From: an uncultured Bacteroidales bacterium
Lineage (GTDB): Bacteria; Bacteroidota; Bacteroidia; Bacteroidales; P3
Assembly: GCA_937915785.1 (NCBI GenBank)
Contig: CALGGY010000107.1
Span: forward strand, 1 to 7,145
Direction: 5' to 3'
DNA length: 7,145 bases
Shown: one piece after another, positions 7,061 through 7,145 of the stretch
Position numbering within the stretch: the stretch's first letter is position 1
Layout: the number at the start of each line of letters is the position of its first letter
Notes under the pieces: model-generated
Database searches by the model: none
What the model was told of the DNA's origin: nothing
The model's input: the letters and a program-made list of their open reading frames with translations, nothing else
Program-made: the position numbers and the translations under genes

Positions 7061-7075
7061 ATTGTTATGTTTTAT

Positions 7076-7083
7076 CAAATATA
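7076..7083 (-). promoter_or_regulatory. Possible Bacteroidota -7 promoter element before kce
   Basis: The minus strand reads TATATTTG, an exact match to the Bacteroidota -7 consensus TAnnTTTG, in the AT-rich gap between the partial upstream gene and kce. There is no TTTG-like -33 element at the usual distance, and the leader would be only about 10 bases. A match this short can occur by chance in AT-rich DNA, and kce may instead be co-transcribed with the gene upstream. Confidence 0.3.
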
Positions 7084-7102
7084 AATAATGTAGAAAGTTT
7101 TT

Positions 7103-7145
7103 TTACTCGTTTCTCCAGTAGATGGGGTCGTTGTCATCTATCAGC
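7103..7145 (-). CDS. 3' end of a gene cut by the right edge
   Basis: On the minus strand an open frame enters from the right edge and ends at TAA (7105-7103), giving a C-terminus LIDDNDPIYWRNE. Its composition is protein-like and the other two frames stop at once or carry no support. It lies 42 bases ahead of kce on the same strand. Thirteen residues are too few to identify the family. From known lysine-fermentation clusters the neighbour of kce is often another pathway gene, such as kdd (3,5-diaminohexanoate dehydrogenase) or an aminomutase gene, but that is context only. Confidence 0.5.
   Translation of the reverse strand, partial: LIDDNDPIYWRNE

Noticed and set aside
5783..7084. A 433-codon open frame on the plus strand across the 5' end of mfd and all of kce
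   Set aside because: It has the same register relation to mfd and kce, and it crosses the terminator hairpin. The product is low-complexity Gly/His/Ala/Val-rich sequence typical of antisense shadow frames.

Overview
The window joins two kinds of DNA. The left 0.9 kb looks like a moderately high-GC Bacillota (Clostridia-type) genome: sigma-70 style promoters with perfect TATAAT boxes, strong AGGAGG ribosome binding sites, and codon use dominated by CTG and ATC. From about position 900-930 to the right edge the DNA looks like a Bacteroidales chromosome: frequent ATA codons, no Shine-Dalgarno sequences, and Bacteroidota-type gene families. The most economical reading is a chimeric contig or a recombination junction. 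Apart from that the genes are recognisable families; I see no CRISPR array, RNA gene, transposase or new multi-gene system.

Left region (1 to ~900): an intergenic region with two divergent promoters whose -10 regions form an exact 13-bp inverted repeat. One fires leftward into a gene beyond the edge. The other fires rightward into a family 2 glycosyltransferase whose start at 178 has an excellent RBS. The glycosyltransferase reads on, in frame, into the middle of a Bacteroidota rhomboid protein that lacks its N-terminus, giving a 492-codon hybrid ending at 1656. The rhomboid part keeps the active-site serine but has Asn where the catalytic His should be, so it looks like a pseudoprotease.

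Middle region: two bases after the hybrid's stop comes a membrane-anchored endonuclease/exonuclease/phosphatase (EEP) protein (1659-2702), probably the rhomboid's operon partner in the Bacteroidales genome. It converges on mfd (2786-6151, minus strand), a full-length transcription-repair coupling factor with all expected domains.

Right region: upstream of mfd on the same strand is kce (6230-7060), the 3-keto-5-aminohexanoate cleavage enzyme of anaerobic lysine fermentation, with all the metal and catalytic residues I could check. A good intrinsic terminator (6173-6206) separates kce from mfd. The last 13 codons of another minus-strand gene lie at the right edge (7103-7145), 42 bases ahead of kce, probably another member of the same catabolic cluster. 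A lysine-fermenting member of the Bacteroidales, as found in gut or oral communities, fits this part.
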